From assembly GCF_003443895.1 (NCBI RefSeq), contig NZ_QQOA01000032.1, forward strand, positions 1 through 64,000: a DNA stretch of 64,000 nucleotides, written 5' to 3'. Position numbers and translations under genes: made by a program. The stretch's first letter is position 1; each line of letters begins with the position of its first letter. This stretch comes from Paraburkholderia phosphatilytica (lineage in GTDB: Bacteria; Pseudomonadota; Gammaproteobacteria; Burkholderiales; Burkholderiaceae). Below the pieces are notes generated by a model. It saw only the letters and a list, made by a program, of their open reading frames with translations. It was not told where the DNA came from and ran no database searches. Shown here piece after piece: positions 51,917 to 60,957 of this stretch.

Positions 51917-52858
51917 ATGGACCGCCCGGCCGCGATGCAGGACCTCGACCTCAACCTGATTCCATACCTCGTCGCGCTGGACGAAGCGCGCAACGTGAGC
52001 CGCGCGGCCGAACGACTGGGCGTGAGCCAGCCACGCGTCAGCACGGCGCTTGGGCGTCTGCGCGAGTATTTCGACGATCCGCTGTTCGTGCGCACGTCGC
52101 GCGGCATGGAGCCGACGCCGCGCGCGCTCGCGCTGATTCCGGCTGCACGCGAGGCGCTGCTGTGCATCGAGAAAGGGATGCTCGAAGCGCAGGAGTTCGA
52201 TCCCGCCACCACCACGCGCACGTTCTCGATCGCGCTATCCGACGTCGGCGAGATCGTGTTCCTGCCGCGCCTGCTGCAACTCTTCGCGACGCGCGCGCCG
52301 CTCGCCAGTCTGCGTTCGGTGTCGGTGCCGCCGTCGATGGTGGAGCGCGGTCTCGAATCCGGCGATGTCGATCTGGCAGTCGGCTATTTCCCGGACCTTG
52401 GCGGCAACAACTTCTTCCAGCAGCGTCTGTTTTCGCATCGCTTCATCTGCATGATGCGCAGCGATCATCCGCTTGCGGGCGCGCCGCTGACGCTCGACCA
52501 GTTCCTCGCGTGCGGTCATGCTGTGGTGCGCGCGGAAGGCCGCAGCCAGGAAGTGCTCGAACAGTATCTGGAGAAGCGCCGCATCCACCGCCGCGCGGTG
52601 CTGGAAACGCCGCACTTCATGAGCCTGCCGTTCATTCTCGCGCGCACCGATCTGATCGCGACGGTGCCGCACGCGATCGGCTTCGCGTACGTCGCCGAAC
52701 ACGCATCGATCACGCTCGTCGAACCGCCGCTCGAACTGCCGCGCTTCGACCTGCGGCAGCACTGGCATCGCAAGTATCACAACGATCCGCGCACGGTCTG
52801 GCTGCGCGGCGTGGTCAGCGAACTGTTCAACGACGCGCTCGACGAGTGGCCGAAATAG
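51917..52858 (+). CDS. LysR-family regulator divergent from the pca operon
   Basis: A 313-residue LysR protein. DLDLNLIPYLVALDEARNVSRAA and AERLGVSQPRVSTALGRLRE are the DNA-binding part, then a ligand domain. Its position divergent from pcaI makes it the likely activator of the pca genes, in which role a LysR protein, PcaQ, is known in some alphaproteobacteria; betaproteobacteria often use PcaR or PcaQ-like proteins. ATG 51917 or ATG 51935 (MQDLDLN, the usual LysR N-terminus) may be the start. The 318-bp region in front has no other gene. Confidence 0.85.
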   Translation: MDRPAAMQDLDLNLIPYLVALDEARNVSRAAERLGVSQPRVSTALGRLREYFDDPLFVRTSRGMEPTPRALALIPAAREALLCIEKGMLEAQEFDPATTTRTFSIALSDVGEIVFLPRLLQLFATRAPLASLRSVSVPPSMVERGLESGDVDLAVGYFPDLGGNNFFQQRLFSHRFICMMRSDHPLAGAPLTLDQFLACGHAVVRAEGRSQEVLEQYLEKRRIHRRAVLETPHFMSLPFILARTDLIATVPHAIGFAYVAEHASITLVEPPLELPRFDLRQHWHRKYHNDPRTVWLRGVVSELFNDALDEWPK

Positions 52859-52957
52859 CGCGCGCGGGCGTCGTGGCGCCTGACCGCGTCAGGCACCCGC
52901 GCGCGAATCATGGAACAATGGCCGTTTGCCAAACACGCGACCGATGAGGAGCGAGGG

Positions 52958-53602
52958 ATGTCCAACAACGTCAAGAAAGGCAAGCGCGCTGCGGCGCCGG
53001 CCACACCCGTCCGTCCTACCCGCGAAGAAGCGGAAGCGGCAGTACGCGTCCTGCTGCGCTGGGCCGGCGACGATCCCACGCGCGAAGGTCTGCTCGATAC
53101 CCCTGCGCGCGTCGTGCGCTCGTACGAAGAGTTTTTTGCGGGCTACGAAACGAATCCCCGCGACATTCTCGCGCGCACCTTTTCGGAAGTGGACGGCTAC
53201 GACGAGATGATCGTGCTGAAGGACATCCGCTTCGAGAGCTATTGCGAGCATCACATGGTGCCGATCATCGGCCGCGCGCACGTTGCGTATCTGCCAGAGC
53301 ATCGGGTGGTCGGCATTTCGAAGCTCGCGCGGCTCGTCGATGCGTTCGCGAAGCGCCTGCAGATCCAGGAGAAGATGACGGTACAGATCGCCGATACGCT
53401 GAACGAGGTGCTGCAACCGAGAGGCGTCGGCGTGATTCTCGAAGCGTCGCATCAATGCATGTCGACGCGCGGCGTGCACAAGGCCGGCGTCGCGATGGTC
53501 ACGTCGCGGATGCTCGGCTCGTTTCGCGACGACCCGTCGACGCGGCGCGAGTTTCTGTCGATCGTCGGGCATCCGTCGGCGAGCAACGTCGGCAACGTTT
53601 GA
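52958..53602 (+). CDS. folE: GTP cyclohydrolase I
   Basis: A 214-residue GTP cyclohydrolase I, the first enzyme of tetrahydrofolate and pterin synthesis, making 7,8-dihydroneopterin triphosphate. Zinc ligands are in SYCEHHMVPI and the downstream Cys in EASHQCMSTRGV. ATG 52958 (MSNNVKKGKR) has GAGGAGCGAGG just upstream; an earlier ATG at 52910 would add 16 residues. The extra basic N-terminus is normal. It is probably monocistronic. Confidence 0.95.
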   Translation: MSNNVKKGKRAAAPATPVRPTREEAEAAVRVLLRWAGDDPTREGLLDTPARVVRSYEEFFAGYETNPRDILARTFSEVDGYDEMIVLKDIRFESYCEHHMVPIIGRAHVAYLPEHRVVGISKLARLVDAFAKRLQIQEKMTVQIADTLNEVLQPRGVGVILEASHQCMSTRGVHKAGVAMVTSRMLGSFRDDPSTRREFLSIVGHPSASNVGNV

Positions 53603-53633
53603 ATGTGATCCGGCAGATCGTCAGGCATCCGTA

Positions 53634-54602
53634 TCAAACCGTCTCGTTGCAGCGTTCGTCGGGTTCCGGCAGCGCCCGCTGACGACGTACGCTGCATGTG
53701 CCGCGCGTCGCGAGCCACACCGCGGCGAGCACGCATGCCGCTCCGGCCAGCTGCATGCGCGTCAGCGGTTCATGCAGCAACACCACCGCGAGCGCGATCG
53801 ACGCGACCGGCACGAGCGCCGTCATCAGCCCCGCCTCCGTGCCGGATAGCCGCGCGGCGCCTGCATACCAGGCCACAAAGCCGCCAACGGTCGGCAGCAG
53901 CGCGTAGTACGCGACGCCCAGCAACGCCGCGCCCGATGTGCGCGAATCGTACGCCGCGTCGAACGGATGCTCGAAAGCCAGCGCAGCGACGGTCGCCACG
54001 ACGAGGCCGATGCCGGACATCAGCGCAGATAGCGGCAGCGGCGCAATCGGCACGCTCAGCTTGCGGTTCAGCAGGATGAAGAGCGCTTCGCACACCACCG
54101 CGGCGAACACCAGCAGATTGCCGGACAGCGCGACTCCGCCGTGGCTCGATGTAGTCGCACGTGCGAACGGCTCGAACACGCCGGTGCAGGTCAGCACGCC
54201 CGCCGTCGCCAGCGCGATCGCGGCCAGCGTCGCGATGCGCGGGCGCTCGCCCAGCAGCAACATCGACACCAAGGCCGCGACGGCCGGCAGCGTACCCGCG
54301 ATCACGCCCGCATCGGCCGCCGACGCGAGCTTCATGCCGCTGATCAGACACACCGTATAGCCGACGCTACCCGCCCCCGCCTGCGCGACGAGCAGCCCCG
54401 CATCGCGCCAGCCGACGCGCGGCCAGCGCACGCGGCGCCACCGCAGGACCGCGACGAACAGCGGGAACGCGATCGCGAAGCGCAGTGCGGTTGCGCTGAA
54501 CGGCGGCAGACCCGCCGCGATGGGCTTGCTCACGACGACCGTGCTGCCCACGCCCACCATCGCGAGCGCGCAGAGCAGATAACCTTGAAGACGTGAGTTC
54601 AT
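53634..54602 (-). CDS. DMT-superfamily (EamA) exporter
   Basis: A 322-residue transporter with ten predicted helices in two EamA repeats (LCALAMVGVGSTVVVSKPIA first; LLVFAAVVCEALFILLNRKL second). ATG 54602 has AGGA eight bases before it. In E. coli, EamA exports O-acetylserine and cysteine; here the gene lies behind an AraC regulator and a serine acetyltransferase gene, so an O-acetylserine-type substrate is plausible. Three 13-bp-spaced repeats (54685-54720) lie between it and the AraC gene. Confidence 0.86.
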   Translation of the reverse strand: MNSRLQGYLLCALAMVGVGSTVVVSKPIAAGLPPFSATALRFAIAFPLFVAVLRWRRVRWPRVGWRDAGLLVAQAGAGSVGYTVCLISGMKLASAADAGVIAGTLPAVAALVSMLLLGERPRIATLAAIALATAGVLTCTGVFEPFARATTSSHGGVALSGNLLVFAAVVCEALFILLNRKLSVPIAPLPLSALMSGIGLVVATVAALAFEHPFDAAYDSRTSGAALLGVAYYALLPTVGGFVAWYAGAARLSGTEAGLMTALVPVASIALAVVLLHEPLTRMQLAGAACVLAAVWLATRGTCSVRRQRALPEPDERCNETV

Positions 54603-54684
54603 GCCGGGTCCTTTCATCGTGCGATGAGGACGCAGCTTGAGGTCGCGGTGCGCGTGAGTCTTGAATGAAATTGCAGCGCGCGCG

Positions 54685-54720
54685 GTTGCGCTACACCGTT
54701 GCGCTACGCAGTTCGCTAGC
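54685..54720. repeat. three 13-bp-spaced direct repeats upstream of the DMT gene
   Basis: GTTGCGCTAC (54685-54694), GTTGCGCTAC (54698-54707) and the imperfect GTTCGCTAGC (54711-54720) have a 13-bp period. They start 83 bp upstream of the DMT start codon and touch the AraC stop. They could be regulator sites. Confidence 0.6.
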
Positions 54721-55579
54721 GTCGCACCGCCGCCGCATACCGCGACGGCGTGAGCCCGAACGACTGCACGAATGCGCGCGTCATATGGCTCTGGTCCGCG
54801 AAGCCGACACTCGCGGCCACGTCGGCCAGCGCACTGCCTTGCGCGATCAGGTGGCGCGCGAGCGTCACGCGCCGCTGCATACGGTACGCATGCGGCGGCA
54901 AGCCGGTTTCGCGCGCGAAGCTGCGCAGCAGCTGAAAGCGGCTGAGCCCTGCTTCCGCGGCCAGTTCCGCGAGCGAGAGCGGCGCAGCGGGATCGTCGTC
55001 GATGCGCGCCTTCGTTCGCGCGATCGACGCCGGCATCGCGCGCGCACGCCGCAGGCTCAGGTGATGTTCGCTCACGTGCGCCATGAACACGACGAACGCC
55101 TCTTCGCACGCGAGCCTGTCCGCATGCGATGCATCGTCGACCGCGAGCGCGAACAGCTGCTCGAACCGATGCTTCAGCAACGGATCGTGCGCGACCGGCT
55201 GCGTCAGCTCGACGATGCTATCCGGCGCATCCGCATATTCACGCGCTGCATCGCGCAGCACCTGCGGCGCGAAATAGAGCATGCGCCAGCCGCGGCCGCG
55301 CTCGTCGAGCGGGCTGCCGTCGTGCACTTCGCCGGGGTTGACGGTAATCACGTCGCTCGCGCGCGCTTCGACGGGGCCGCGTCCGCTCGCGGAACGTTGC
55401 CCGCCGCGCAGCATCACGCCGATGCCGAACTGGTCGTGCGAATGACGCGCGAATGCATGCGTGGTTTCGGCGATGGTGGCGAACGCGCCATCGAGCGCGC
55501 AGCGCGGCATCAGCACGCGCTCATGCCGTTTCGCCGGCAGCCTGCCCGACGAAGACGGTGCGCGCGTGCTCACACTCAC
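54716..55579 (-). CDS. AraC-family regulator
   Basis: A 287-residue AraC regulator with an N-terminal cupin-type sensor (FARHSHDQFGIGVMLRGGQR) and a C-terminal double helix-turn-helix ending ADVAASVGFADQSHMTRAFVQSFGLTPSRYA. GTG 55579 is preferred because GAGGAT lies five bases upstream and it overlaps the cysE stop (GTGA). This coupling puts it in one unit with the serine acetyltransferase gene. It probably controls the DMT exporter gene behind it, and perhaps the unit. Confidence 0.87.
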   Translation of the reverse strand: MSVSTRAPSSSGRLPAKRHERVLMPRCALDGAFATIAETTHAFARHSHDQFGIGVMLRGGQRSASGRGPVEARASDVITVNPGEVHDGSPLDERGRGWRMLYFAPQVLRDAAREYADAPDSIVELTQPVAHDPLLKHRFEQLFALAVDDASHADRLACEEAFVVFMAHVSEHHLSLRRARAMPASIARTKARIDDDPAAPLSLAELAAEAGLSRFQLLRSFARETGLPPHAYRMQRRVTLARHLIAQGSALADVAASVGFADQSHMTRAFVQSFGLTPSRYAAAVRR

Positions 55580-56526
55580 GGCCGATCCTCGCGGCCGCGC
55601 GCGGCGCCGTTGTGGACGATGCGCTCGCCTTCGCGCACCTTGCCCTGCGACACGCTGCTGCCCGGCGGCACGCTGTGCGTGAGCCAAACATTGCCGCCGA
55701 TCACCGAGCCCTTGCCGATGGTCACGCGGCCGAGGATCGTCGCGCCCGCATAGATCACCACGTCGTCTTCCACGATCGGGTGGCGCGCATTGCCCTTCAC
55801 GAGCGTGCCGTCGCCTTCGGCCGCGAAGCTCTTCGCGCCGAGCGTCACCGCCTGATAGACGCGCACGCGTTCGCCGATGATCGCGGTCTCGCCGATCACG
55901 ACGCCCGTGCCGTGATCGATGAAGAAGCTCGGACCGATCTGCGCGCCCGGGTGAATGTCGATGCCGGTTGCCGAGTGCGCGATCTCGTTGATGAAGCGCG
56001 CGAGGAGCGGCACGCCGAGGCGATGCAGCGCATGCGCGAGCCGGTGATGCGTCATCGCCCAGATGCCCGGATAGCACAGCAGGATTTCGGTGATGTGCTG
56101 CGCGGCCGGGTCGCCGACGTAAGCCGCCTGAATGTCGCTGACGAGCAGCGCGCGAATGGCGGGCAGCTGATGCCCGAATTCGCGGGCGACGTCGAACGCG
56201 CGCTTGCTCAAATCGTCGTCCGGTGTCTGCCCATGTTCAGGCAGGAAGCGCAGCGCGCGGCGGATCTGTTCGGCGAGCAGCCGCAGCGTACTCTCGAGCG
56301 TCTGGCCGACGAAGTAGTCGACGCTTTCGTCGGTCAAGTCCGGCGCGCCGTAATGCGTCGGAAACAGCGCGGCGCGCAGACCGCCGACGATCGTCACGAT
56401 CGCCTGACGCGACGGCAGCTCGCGAATGCCGAGCGGATGCCGCGTGCGATGCAGCTCTTCGCGCGACGTGCGCAGCGCTTGCACGATCTGTTCGAGACCC
56501 CAGTGATGGGAAGGCACGTTTGACAT
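55576..56526 (-). CDS. cysE: serine O-acetyltransferase (CysE/EpsC type)
   Basis: A 316-residue serine acetyltransferase of the longer EpsC-like type. The N-terminal helical domain (~1-170) precedes a left-handed beta helix: GIDIHPGAQIGPSFFIDHGTG, VVIGETAIIGERVRVY, VIYAGATILGRVTIG, each a hexapeptide-repeat rung. It makes O-acetylserine for cysteine synthesis. ATG 56526 gives MSNVPSHHW. Its stop overlaps the AraC start. The usual feedback-sensitive C-terminal tail is not clear, as the end VHNGAARGREDRP is atypical. Confidence 0.9.
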   Translation of the reverse strand: MSNVPSHHWGLEQIVQALRTSREELHRTRHPLGIRELPSRQAIVTIVGGLRAALFPTHYGAPDLTDESVDYFVGQTLESTLRLLAEQIRRALRFLPEHGQTPDDDLSKRAFDVAREFGHQLPAIRALLVSDIQAAYVGDPAAQHITEILLCYPGIWAMTHHRLAHALHRLGVPLLARFINEIAHSATGIDIHPGAQIGPSFFIDHGTGVVIGETAIIGERVRVYQAVTLGAKSFAAEGDGTLVKGNARHPIVEDDVVIYAGATILGRVTIGKGSVIGGNVWLTHSVPPGSSVSQGKVREGERIVHNGAARGREDRP

Positions 56527-56656
56527 GGTCAGCACGGCAGCGGCGCCGTAGCGCCGCCGCTGGTCATTAGATGGGGTGAGCTCAAGATTAACCTGTTTTA
56601 CAACCGACCGTGCGAGGCGGCCCGGACGGCGACGCGCGTGCGGATAAAACGCAGGT

Positions 56657-56890
56657 TCAGATGGTGACGCTGCTCGCGTCGATCCAGCGCACGGCCCAGT
56701 CGCGCGCATGCGCGATCGCGGCGCTTTCGTCGGCAAAGCGGAGTTCGGCCGGGAAGAAACGGTTCGCGACGAGTTCGCCATCGCTCGACCGCGAGATCAC
56801 GACATAAGGTTGGTACAGCCCATCGCCTGAACGCGCCGGTGCGCAATTCAGCAAGTAGCCGCGATGTGTGAATGCAGCATCGAAGTGCAT
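56657..56890 (-). CDS. small conserved-looking hypothetical protein, 77 aa
   Basis: A 77-residue protein, MHFDAAFTHRGYLLNCAP..., ending HARDWAVRWIDASSVTI. The two-layer pattern (YVVISRSS then a C-terminal helix) resembles small DUF proteins known in Burkholderia; I do not know a function. ATG 56890 is fitting. It lies 130 bp upstream of cysE on the same strand but the gap argues for a separate promoter. Confidence 0.65.
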   Translation of the reverse strand: MHFDAAFTHRGYLLNCAPARSGDGLYQPYVVISRSSDGELVANRFFPAELRFADESAAIAHARDWAVRWIDASSVTI

Positions 56891-57452
56891 GAAATCATCC
56901 GCCCCTGACTGCTTCCGATGTTGGATCGAACCAGCGGCGCGGTCTCCTCTGGATGCGTCGCGGCTCTTATCGAACCACTCGCCGGACCGTTTATATTCAT
57001 GCGTGCCGGCCCGTCGGACTAAGATCATACTCTGGAGAAAACCCGGGTTCCACGGAAAAAAAGCAAAAAAACGCAAGCTCCATCGCGGCCGCCGATCGAC
57101 CGCCCGCAAAGCCTTGAAGCGTCGGCCCCGGAATGGCTCTTGCTGTTTCGCGCGCCGCTCGCGGCGAACCGGGGACAGTGGCGAAGCGTACAGAACGAAG
57201 CGCTGCATCCGCACGCGAAGCGACGGCTCACCGCGTGCGCATCGCGCCGCCGCCGCGATGGCCACACTGTTTAGCGCAGCGAGCGCTGGCGTTTAGCGGC
57301 CGCATCGGCAACCCGACGCCGCGCTCGCCGAATTCGAAACCACGGGTTGCGAGACCTGTACCCAGCGATGACTGTTTCAGTTAACCGCACGCGATGACAA
57401 TCGCAGCACGTATCGTACATACCAGCGGTACATACCAATGAGGAGCATGCAG
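56891..57452. other. gap of about 560 bp with no supported gene
   Basis: No frame looks coding. It has two A-tracts (57056-57062, 57065-57071), as at a promoter, and the GTACATACCA direct repeat near the SDR start. I find no terminator or known RNA. Confidence 0.45.
57415..57437. promoter_or_regulatory. GTACATACCA direct repeat before the SDR gene
   Basis: GTACATACCA occurs at 57415-57424 and 57428-57437, three bases apart, 16-38 bp before the SDR start codon. GTAC-type repeats are used by HxlR-family repressors, but no such gene is in the window. Confidence 0.55.
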
Positions 57453-58058
57453 ATGAACAAGGTCGTAGTGATCGGCGCGACGGGCACACTCGGCAGCGCG
57501 GTGACGGGGCTGCTCAAGGAGCGCCATGAGGTGATCGAGGTGGGCGCCACGCGCGGCCGCCATCAGGTGGACAGTACAGATCCGAAGAGCGTCGCGAAGC
57601 TGTTCGCCGAGATCGGCAAGGTGGACGCGGTGGTGACGACGACGGGCAAGCTGCACTTCGGTTCGCTCGCGGAAATGACCGCGGAACAGTTCTGGACCGG
57701 CCTGCGCGACAAGCTGATGGGCCAGATCAATGTCGTGCTCGCCGCGCAGCATTACCTCAATGACGGCGGCTCGTTCACGCTGACGAGCGGCATCATCGCC
57801 GACGAACCGATCCGGCTCGGCGTCAACGCAACGACCGTCAACCTCGCGCTCGAAGGCTTCGTGCGCGGCGCCGCGATCGAACTGCCGCGCGGCATCCGCA
57901 TCAACCTCGTGAGCCCGACGGTGCTCGAGGAATCGATGGGCGCTTACGGCGATTTCTTCCGCGGCTTCGAACCGGTGAGCGCAAAACGCGCGGCGCTGGC
58001 GTACGTGAAGAGCGTGGAAGGCGCGCAGACCGGACGCGTGTATCGCGTCGGGTCGTAA
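57453..58058 (+). CDS. atypical short-chain dehydrogenase (SDR)
   Basis: A 201-residue Rossmann-fold protein. GATGTLGSAVTGLL is the nucleotide-binding loop. The SDR Tyr-xxx-Lys pair is not visible: where YxxxK is expected the sequence reads LTSGIIADEPIRLGVNATTVNLALEG. It is shorter than most SDRs (250). So it may be a non-classical reductase or a binding protein. ATG 57453 has GAGGAG eight bases before it. The gene stands alone with a terminator at 58098-58133. Confidence 0.8.
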   Translation: MNKVVVIGATGTLGSAVTGLLKERHEVIEVGATRGRHQVDSTDPKSVAKLFAEIGKVDAVVTTTGKLHFGSLAEMTAEQFWTGLRDKLMGQINVVLAAQHYLNDGGSFTLTSGIIADEPIRLGVNATTVNLALEGFVRGAAIELPRGIRINLVSPTVLEESMGAYGDFFRGFEPVSAKRAALAYVKSVEGAQTGRVYRVGS

Positions 58059-58097
58059 AGAACGGTAAACGGCGGGTAAACGGCAAGCAAACGAAAA

Positions 58098-58140
58098 GCG
58101 GCGCGGCAGCGGAAATGACCGCTGCCGCGCCGCCTTATTT
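58098..58140. terminator. strong bidirectional terminator
   Basis: A perfect 15-bp stem GCGGCGCGGCAGCGG/CCGCTGCCGCGCCGC (58098-58112, 58119-58133), loop AAATGA. It is followed by CTTATTT on the plus side and preceded by AAAA (58094-58097) on the minus side. It serves both the SDR gene and the convergent dehydratase gene. Confidence 0.85.
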
Positions 58141-58152
58141 CATACCGTCAGT

Positions 58153-59913
58153 TCAGTGAATTTCCGGTTCGCCGCCGCTCTTCGTCGTTGCGGCAACCGA
58201 TGATTTCTTCGCTCCGTCGCGCTGCAGGAAGTCGAAGTCGCAGCCGGTGTTCGCCTGCATCACGTGCACCTGATGCATCGCGCCATAGCCGCGCTCGAAG
58301 CGCGGCGGCGGTTCGACCCACGCGGCCTTGCGGCGCGCGAGTTCGTCGTCGCTGACGAGCACGTTGAGCTTGCGCTGCGGCACGTCGAGCTCGATCATGT
58401 CGCCGTCCTGCACGAGCGCGAACGGACCACCGACAAACGATTCGGGCGCAACGTGCAGCACGCACGCGCCGTAGCTCGTGCCGCTCATCCGCGCATCGGA
58501 AATGCGGAGCATGTCGCGCACGCCCTGCTTCAGCAGCTTCTGCGGAATCGGCAACTGGCCCCACTCGGGCATGCCGGGCGCGCCGACCGGACCCGCATGC
58601 TGCAGCACGATCACGCTGTTCGCGTCGACATCGAGATCGTCGCTATCGATACGCGCCGCCATGTCGTTGTAGTCCTTGAACACCACCGCGCGCCCCTTGT
58701 GCACGAGCAGCTGCGACTCCGCGGCGCCCGGCTTGATCACCGCGCCGTCCGGCGCGATGTTGCCGCGCAGCACCGCGAGGCCGTTGTCCGGCATCAGCGG
58801 GTTGTCGCGGCGACGGATCACATCGTCGTTGAAGATCTGCGCGTCGGCGATGTTCTCGCCGAGCGTGCGGCCATTCACCGTCTTCTGCGTGCCGTCGATC
58901 AGGTCGCCGAGTTCCTTCAGCATCGCCGTGAGGCCGCCCGCGTAATAGAAGTCTTCCATCAGCCACGCGCCCGTCGGGCGGATGTTCGCGAGCACCGGCG
59001 TGCGGCGCGACAGCGCGTCGTAGCGGTCGAGCGTCAGATCGATGCCCGCGCGGCGCGCGAGCGCGATCATGTGCACGATCGCGTTGGTCGAGCCCGACAA
59101 CGCGAGGCAGGTCGTCACCGCGTTGTCGACGGAATGCGCGGTGAGGATGTCCGATGGCTTCAGGTCTTCCCACACCATGTCGACGATCCGCATGCCGGTT
59201 TTCGCCGAAATCTGCGCATGCCGCGAATCCGGCGCCGGGATCGACGCGAAGCCGGGCAGCGTGAAGCCAAGCGCTTCAGCGGCGCTCGTCATCGTCGATG
59301 CCGTGCCCATCGTCATGCAGTGACCCGGCGAACGCGCGATGCCGCCTTCCACGCCCTTCCAGTCCTGCTCGGTGATCTTGCCGGCGCGCAGGTCGGCCCA
59401 GTACTTCCACGTGTCCGAGCCGGAGCCGAGCGTCGCGCCGTTCCAGTTGCCGCGCAGCATCGGGCCCGCGGGCAGGAAGATGGTCGGCAGGTTCATCGAC
59501 ACCGCGCCCATCAGCAACGCCGGCGTGGTCTTGTCGCAACCGCCCATCAGAACCACGCCATCCGCCGGATACGAACGCAGCGTCTCTTCCGCTTCCATCG
59601 CGAGGAAGTTGCGATAGAGCATCGTGGTCGGTTTCTGGAACGGTTCGGACAGCGTCTGCACCGGCAGCTCGATCGGAAAACCGCCCGCCTGCCAGATGCC
59701 GCGTTTCACTTCTTCCACACGCTGCTTGAAGTGCGTGTGGCACGGGTTCATCTCGCTCCACGTGTTGAGGATCGCAATCACCGGCTTGCCCGCATATTCC
59801 TCGCGGCTGTAACCCATCTGCGCGGTGCGCGAACGATGGCCGAACGAGCGCAGATCGTTCACGCCATACCAGCGATGACTGCGCAGTTCCTCAGGGGTCT
59901 TTCTCTTGCTCAC
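58153..59913 (-). CDS. IlvD/Edd-family sugar-acid dehydratase
   Basis: A 586-residue Fe-S dehydratase of the IlvD/Edd superfamily. The blocks NTWSEMNPCHTHFKQRVEEVKRG, VVLMGGCDKTTPALLMGAVS, GGIARSPGHCMTMGTASTM and DARMSGTSYGACVLHV match aldonate dehydratases such as L-arabonate and D-xylonate dehydratases, not the branched-chain IlvD. Cluster cysteines are in NPCH, GGCDK and GHCMTMGT. It is the last gene of the ABC operon, 33 bp behind a permease gene, so the transporter probably imports its sugar acid or a precursor. The exact substrate is not settled. Confidence 0.88.
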   Translation of the reverse strand: MSKRKTPEELRSHRWYGVNDLRSFGHRSRTAQMGYSREEYAGKPVIAILNTWSEMNPCHTHFKQRVEEVKRGIWQAGGFPIELPVQTLSEPFQKPTTMLYRNFLAMEAEETLRSYPADGVVLMGGCDKTTPALLMGAVSMNLPTIFLPAGPMLRGNWNGATLGSGSDTWKYWADLRAGKITEQDWKGVEGGIARSPGHCMTMGTASTMTSAAEALGFTLPGFASIPAPDSRHAQISAKTGMRIVDMVWEDLKPSDILTAHSVDNAVTTCLALSGSTNAIVHMIALARRAGIDLTLDRYDALSRRTPVLANIRPTGAWLMEDFYYAGGLTAMLKELGDLIDGTQKTVNGRTLGENIADAQIFNDDVIRRRDNPLMPDNGLAVLRGNIAPDGAVIKPGAAESQLLVHKGRAVVFKDYNDMAARIDSDDLDVDANSVIVLQHAGPVGAPGMPEWGQLPIPQKLLKQGVRDMLRISDARMSGTSYGACVLHVAPESFVGGPFALVQDGDMIELDVPQRKLNVLVSDDELARRKAAWVEPPPRFERGYGAMHQVHVMQANTGCDFDFLQRDGAKKSSVAATTKSGGEPEIH

Positions 59914-59946
59914 ACGAACTCCGTCGATACGTTATGGGTTCAACGC

Positions 59947-60957
59947 TCAGCGCGGCTGCTCCTTTACGCGCGAAACGATCTGCGTCGGGCTCACGAACTG
60001 CAGCGCGATCAGCACCCAGATCAGCGTGATGGCCATGTAGATCATCGCCATCGCATCGATCGATTGCGGCGCGCGCACGCCCGTCGAAAACACAGCGTAG
60101 TACAACGCGACGACGAGCGTCTGCGTCGAGGGCCCCGCCGTAAAGAACGTCAGCTCGAACATGCCGATCGTGCGCACCAGCACGAGCAGGCCGGCCGCGA
60201 GCATGCCCGGCACGAGCAGCGGCAGCAGCACGTAGCGAAAGTAACGGAACGTGTTCGCGCCGAAAATGCGCGCGGCGGATTCGAGGTTCGGATCGATCTG
60301 CTCGATGAACGGCGTCATCACGAGAATCACGAACGGCAGCGCCGGAACCAGATTCGCAAGGATCACGCCCGACAGCGTGCCGGCGAGCCCGACGCGATAC
60401 ATCACGGTCGCCATCGGAATGCCGTAGGTGACGGGCGGCACCATCAGCGGCAGCAGGAACACGAGCATCGCGAGGCGCTTGCCGCGGAACTGCACGCGCG
60501 CGAGCGCATACGCGGCCGGCACGCCAAGCGCCACCGACAGCAGCACGACCGCGCCCACCACTTCGACGGTCACCCACAGCACGCTCGCGAGCTGGAAGTC
60601 GTCCCATGCCTGGCCATACCAGTGCAGCGTGAAGCCCTGCGGCAGCGGCGTGCCGAACCAGCGAGTCGCGACCGAGTTCATCGCGACGGTCGCGATCAGC
60701 AGCACGACGTTCGCGAGGAAGAAGATCATCGTGCCCCAGACGAGCACCTTCCATGCGCGGTCGGGCAGGCTCCTGCGCTGCTTCGCGCGCGGCGCTGGAC
60801 GCGGGTTGCGCGCGCCGTCGGCATCGTTGCCTCGGCCTTGATGTGGATCGCGCGGCGGGTCGCCCGACGGATCGCCGGGTGGCTCGCCGCCGGTCGTCGA
60901 GCGCGTCTGCGGCGTGGCGCCGGACCACGGATGCGCGGCGTGGCGATCGGTCGTCAT
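59947..60957 (-). CDS. ABC transporter permease (second)
   Basis: A 336-residue permease with six helices after an unusual polar head. Residues ~10-60 are Pro/Gly/Asp-rich with GEPPGDPSGDPPRDP-type repeats. The EAA loop SAARIFGANTFRYFRYVLLPLL contacts the ATPase. ATG 60957 shares its A with the stop of the permease gene upstream (TGATG). It is of the polyamine/iron/spermidine type. Confidence 0.88.
   Translation of the reverse strand: MTTDRHAAHPWSGATPQTRSTTGGEPPGDPSGDPPRDPHQGRGNDADGARNPRPAPRAKQRRSLPDRAWKVLVWGTMIFFLANVVLLIATVAMNSVATRWFGTPLPQGFTLHWYGQAWDDFQLASVLWVTVEVVGAVVLLSVALGVPAAYALARVQFRGKRLAMLVFLLPLMVPPVTYGIPMATVMYRVGLAGTLSGVILANLVPALPFVILVMTPFIEQIDPNLESAARIFGANTFRYFRYVLLPLLVPGMLAAGLLVLVRTIGMFELTFFTAGPSTQTLVVALYYAVFSTGVRAPQSIDAMAMIYMAITLIWVLIALQFVSPTQIVSRVKEQPR

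Noticed and set aside
53634..56526. The CysE-AraC-DMT region as a mobile insertion
   Set aside because: No flanking repeats, integrase or composition change; overlap junctions show a native operon.
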